Shown here piece after piece: positions 63,879 through 64,000 of a stretch of DNA of 64,000 bases. The position numbers and the translations under genes are program-made. How positions within the stretch are numbered: position 1 is the first letter of the stretch; each line of letters starts with the position of its first letter. The stretch comes from UBA721 sp002705165 (lineage in GTDB: Bacteria > Planctomycetota > Planctomycetia > Pirellulales > Pirellulaceae): NCBI GenBank assembly GCA_045565995.1, contig JBJLEF010000008.1:1-64000 (forward strand), written 5' to 3'. Under the pieces are notes generated by a model. That model ran no database searches, was not told where the DNA came from, and worked only from the letters and a program-made list of their open reading frames with translations.

Positions 63879-64000
63879 ATGATCAACACGCTTTACTTAC
63901 CTGAACTGAGAGAAATGCTTTCCGAGAATCGAACGGAAGAGATGACCGAATTCTGCATCGCAGTGCACCCGGGTGTGACCGCGGATTTCATGGAGGGTCT
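63879..64000 (+). CDS. mgtE: Magnesium transporter MgtE, N-terminus only
   Basis: The first 40 codons of a gene running off the window. The ribosome site AGGAAAGG stands eight nt before ATG 63879. MINTLYLPELREMLSE and EFCIAVHPGVTADFMEG match the N-terminal superhelical domain of planctomycete MgtE-type magnesium/cobalt channels. The CBS and membrane domains are outside the window, so the identification rests on this stretch only. Confidence 0.7.
   Translation, partial: MINTLYLPELREMLSENRTEEMTEFCIAVHPGVTADFMEG

Overview
The window looks like marine Planctomycetota (Pirellulales-like) chromosomal DNA. The evidence is the gene content: a DUF1552/DUF1592 c-type cytochrome pair, a very large multidomain c-type cytochrome protein, two sulfatases, several Gfo/Idh/MocA oxidoreductases with Tat leaders, a DUF1080 protein, and two large surface proteins that open with a basic LExR-type N-terminal motif. 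No tRNA, rRNA, CRISPR array, insertion sequence or phage gene was seen.

Layout. 1-2669 (-): N-terminal part of a giant Calx-beta protein containing six exact 348-bp repeats; its 3' end is outside the window. 2964-11740: Gfo/Idh/MocA oxidoreductase (+), then a minus-strand group (M81 peptidase, endonuclease/exonuclease/phosphatase protein, GIDE-LemA-TerB fusion), then a plus-strand pair (dockerin/PPC-like surface protein and a DUF805-SRPBCC membrane protein). 11848-18436: PhoPQ-type hydrolase, DUF2237 protein, sugar isomerase-like protein, DUF1552 and DUF1592 pair. 18553-33057 (-): a co-directional run of twelve genes, tightly packed apart from a few gaps of 40-90 bp, that looks like one or more catabolic operons. 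It holds a DapA-type aldolase, EEP phosphatase, Gfo oxidoreductase, sialidase-like protein, MFS transporter, TauD-like oxygenase (frameshifted), a second Gfo protein, an AhpD-like selenoprotein candidate, two sulfatases, a cyclase-family hydrolase and a Tat-exported protein. 33225-45562: phosphoesterase, lactonase-type propeller, methyltransferase, DUF1080, unknown exported protein, S41 peptidase, 1283-residue cytochrome protein, CehA-like hydrolase. 45563-52147: relic of a PhyH gene, trypsin-like protease, Cys-rich small protein, TRASH-like protein behind a structured leader, DPP-IV-type peptidase, small ORF and SpoIIE-type phosphatase. 52172-55767 (-): PhnD-patatin fusion coupled to a DUF4105 protein. 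55952-61543 (+): aminotransferase followed by a MoxR/DUF58/DUF4129 operon. The window ends with a PP-loop thiouridylase-like gene, RNase III (rnc) and the start of mgtE.

The strongest unusual signal is at 26491-27075. Two short ORFs flanking an in-frame TGA together make one complete AhpD-like (CMD family) protein. The TGA sits exactly at the second cysteine of the CxxC redox motif, giving C-Y-Y-U. A 6-bp hairpin with a GGUCA loop lies 24 nt downstream, which is where a bacterial SECIS element is expected. The gene abuts a sulfatase stop codon, so the likely picture is a selenoprotein redox enzyme embedded in a glycan/sulfate-ester degradation operon. Other notable items are the exact 348-bp repeats, the PhnD-patatin fusion with membrane segments inserted in the lipase domain, the bacterial GIDE-LemA-TerB fusion, a single-base frameshift in the TauD-like gene, and a structured leader before the TRASH-like gene.
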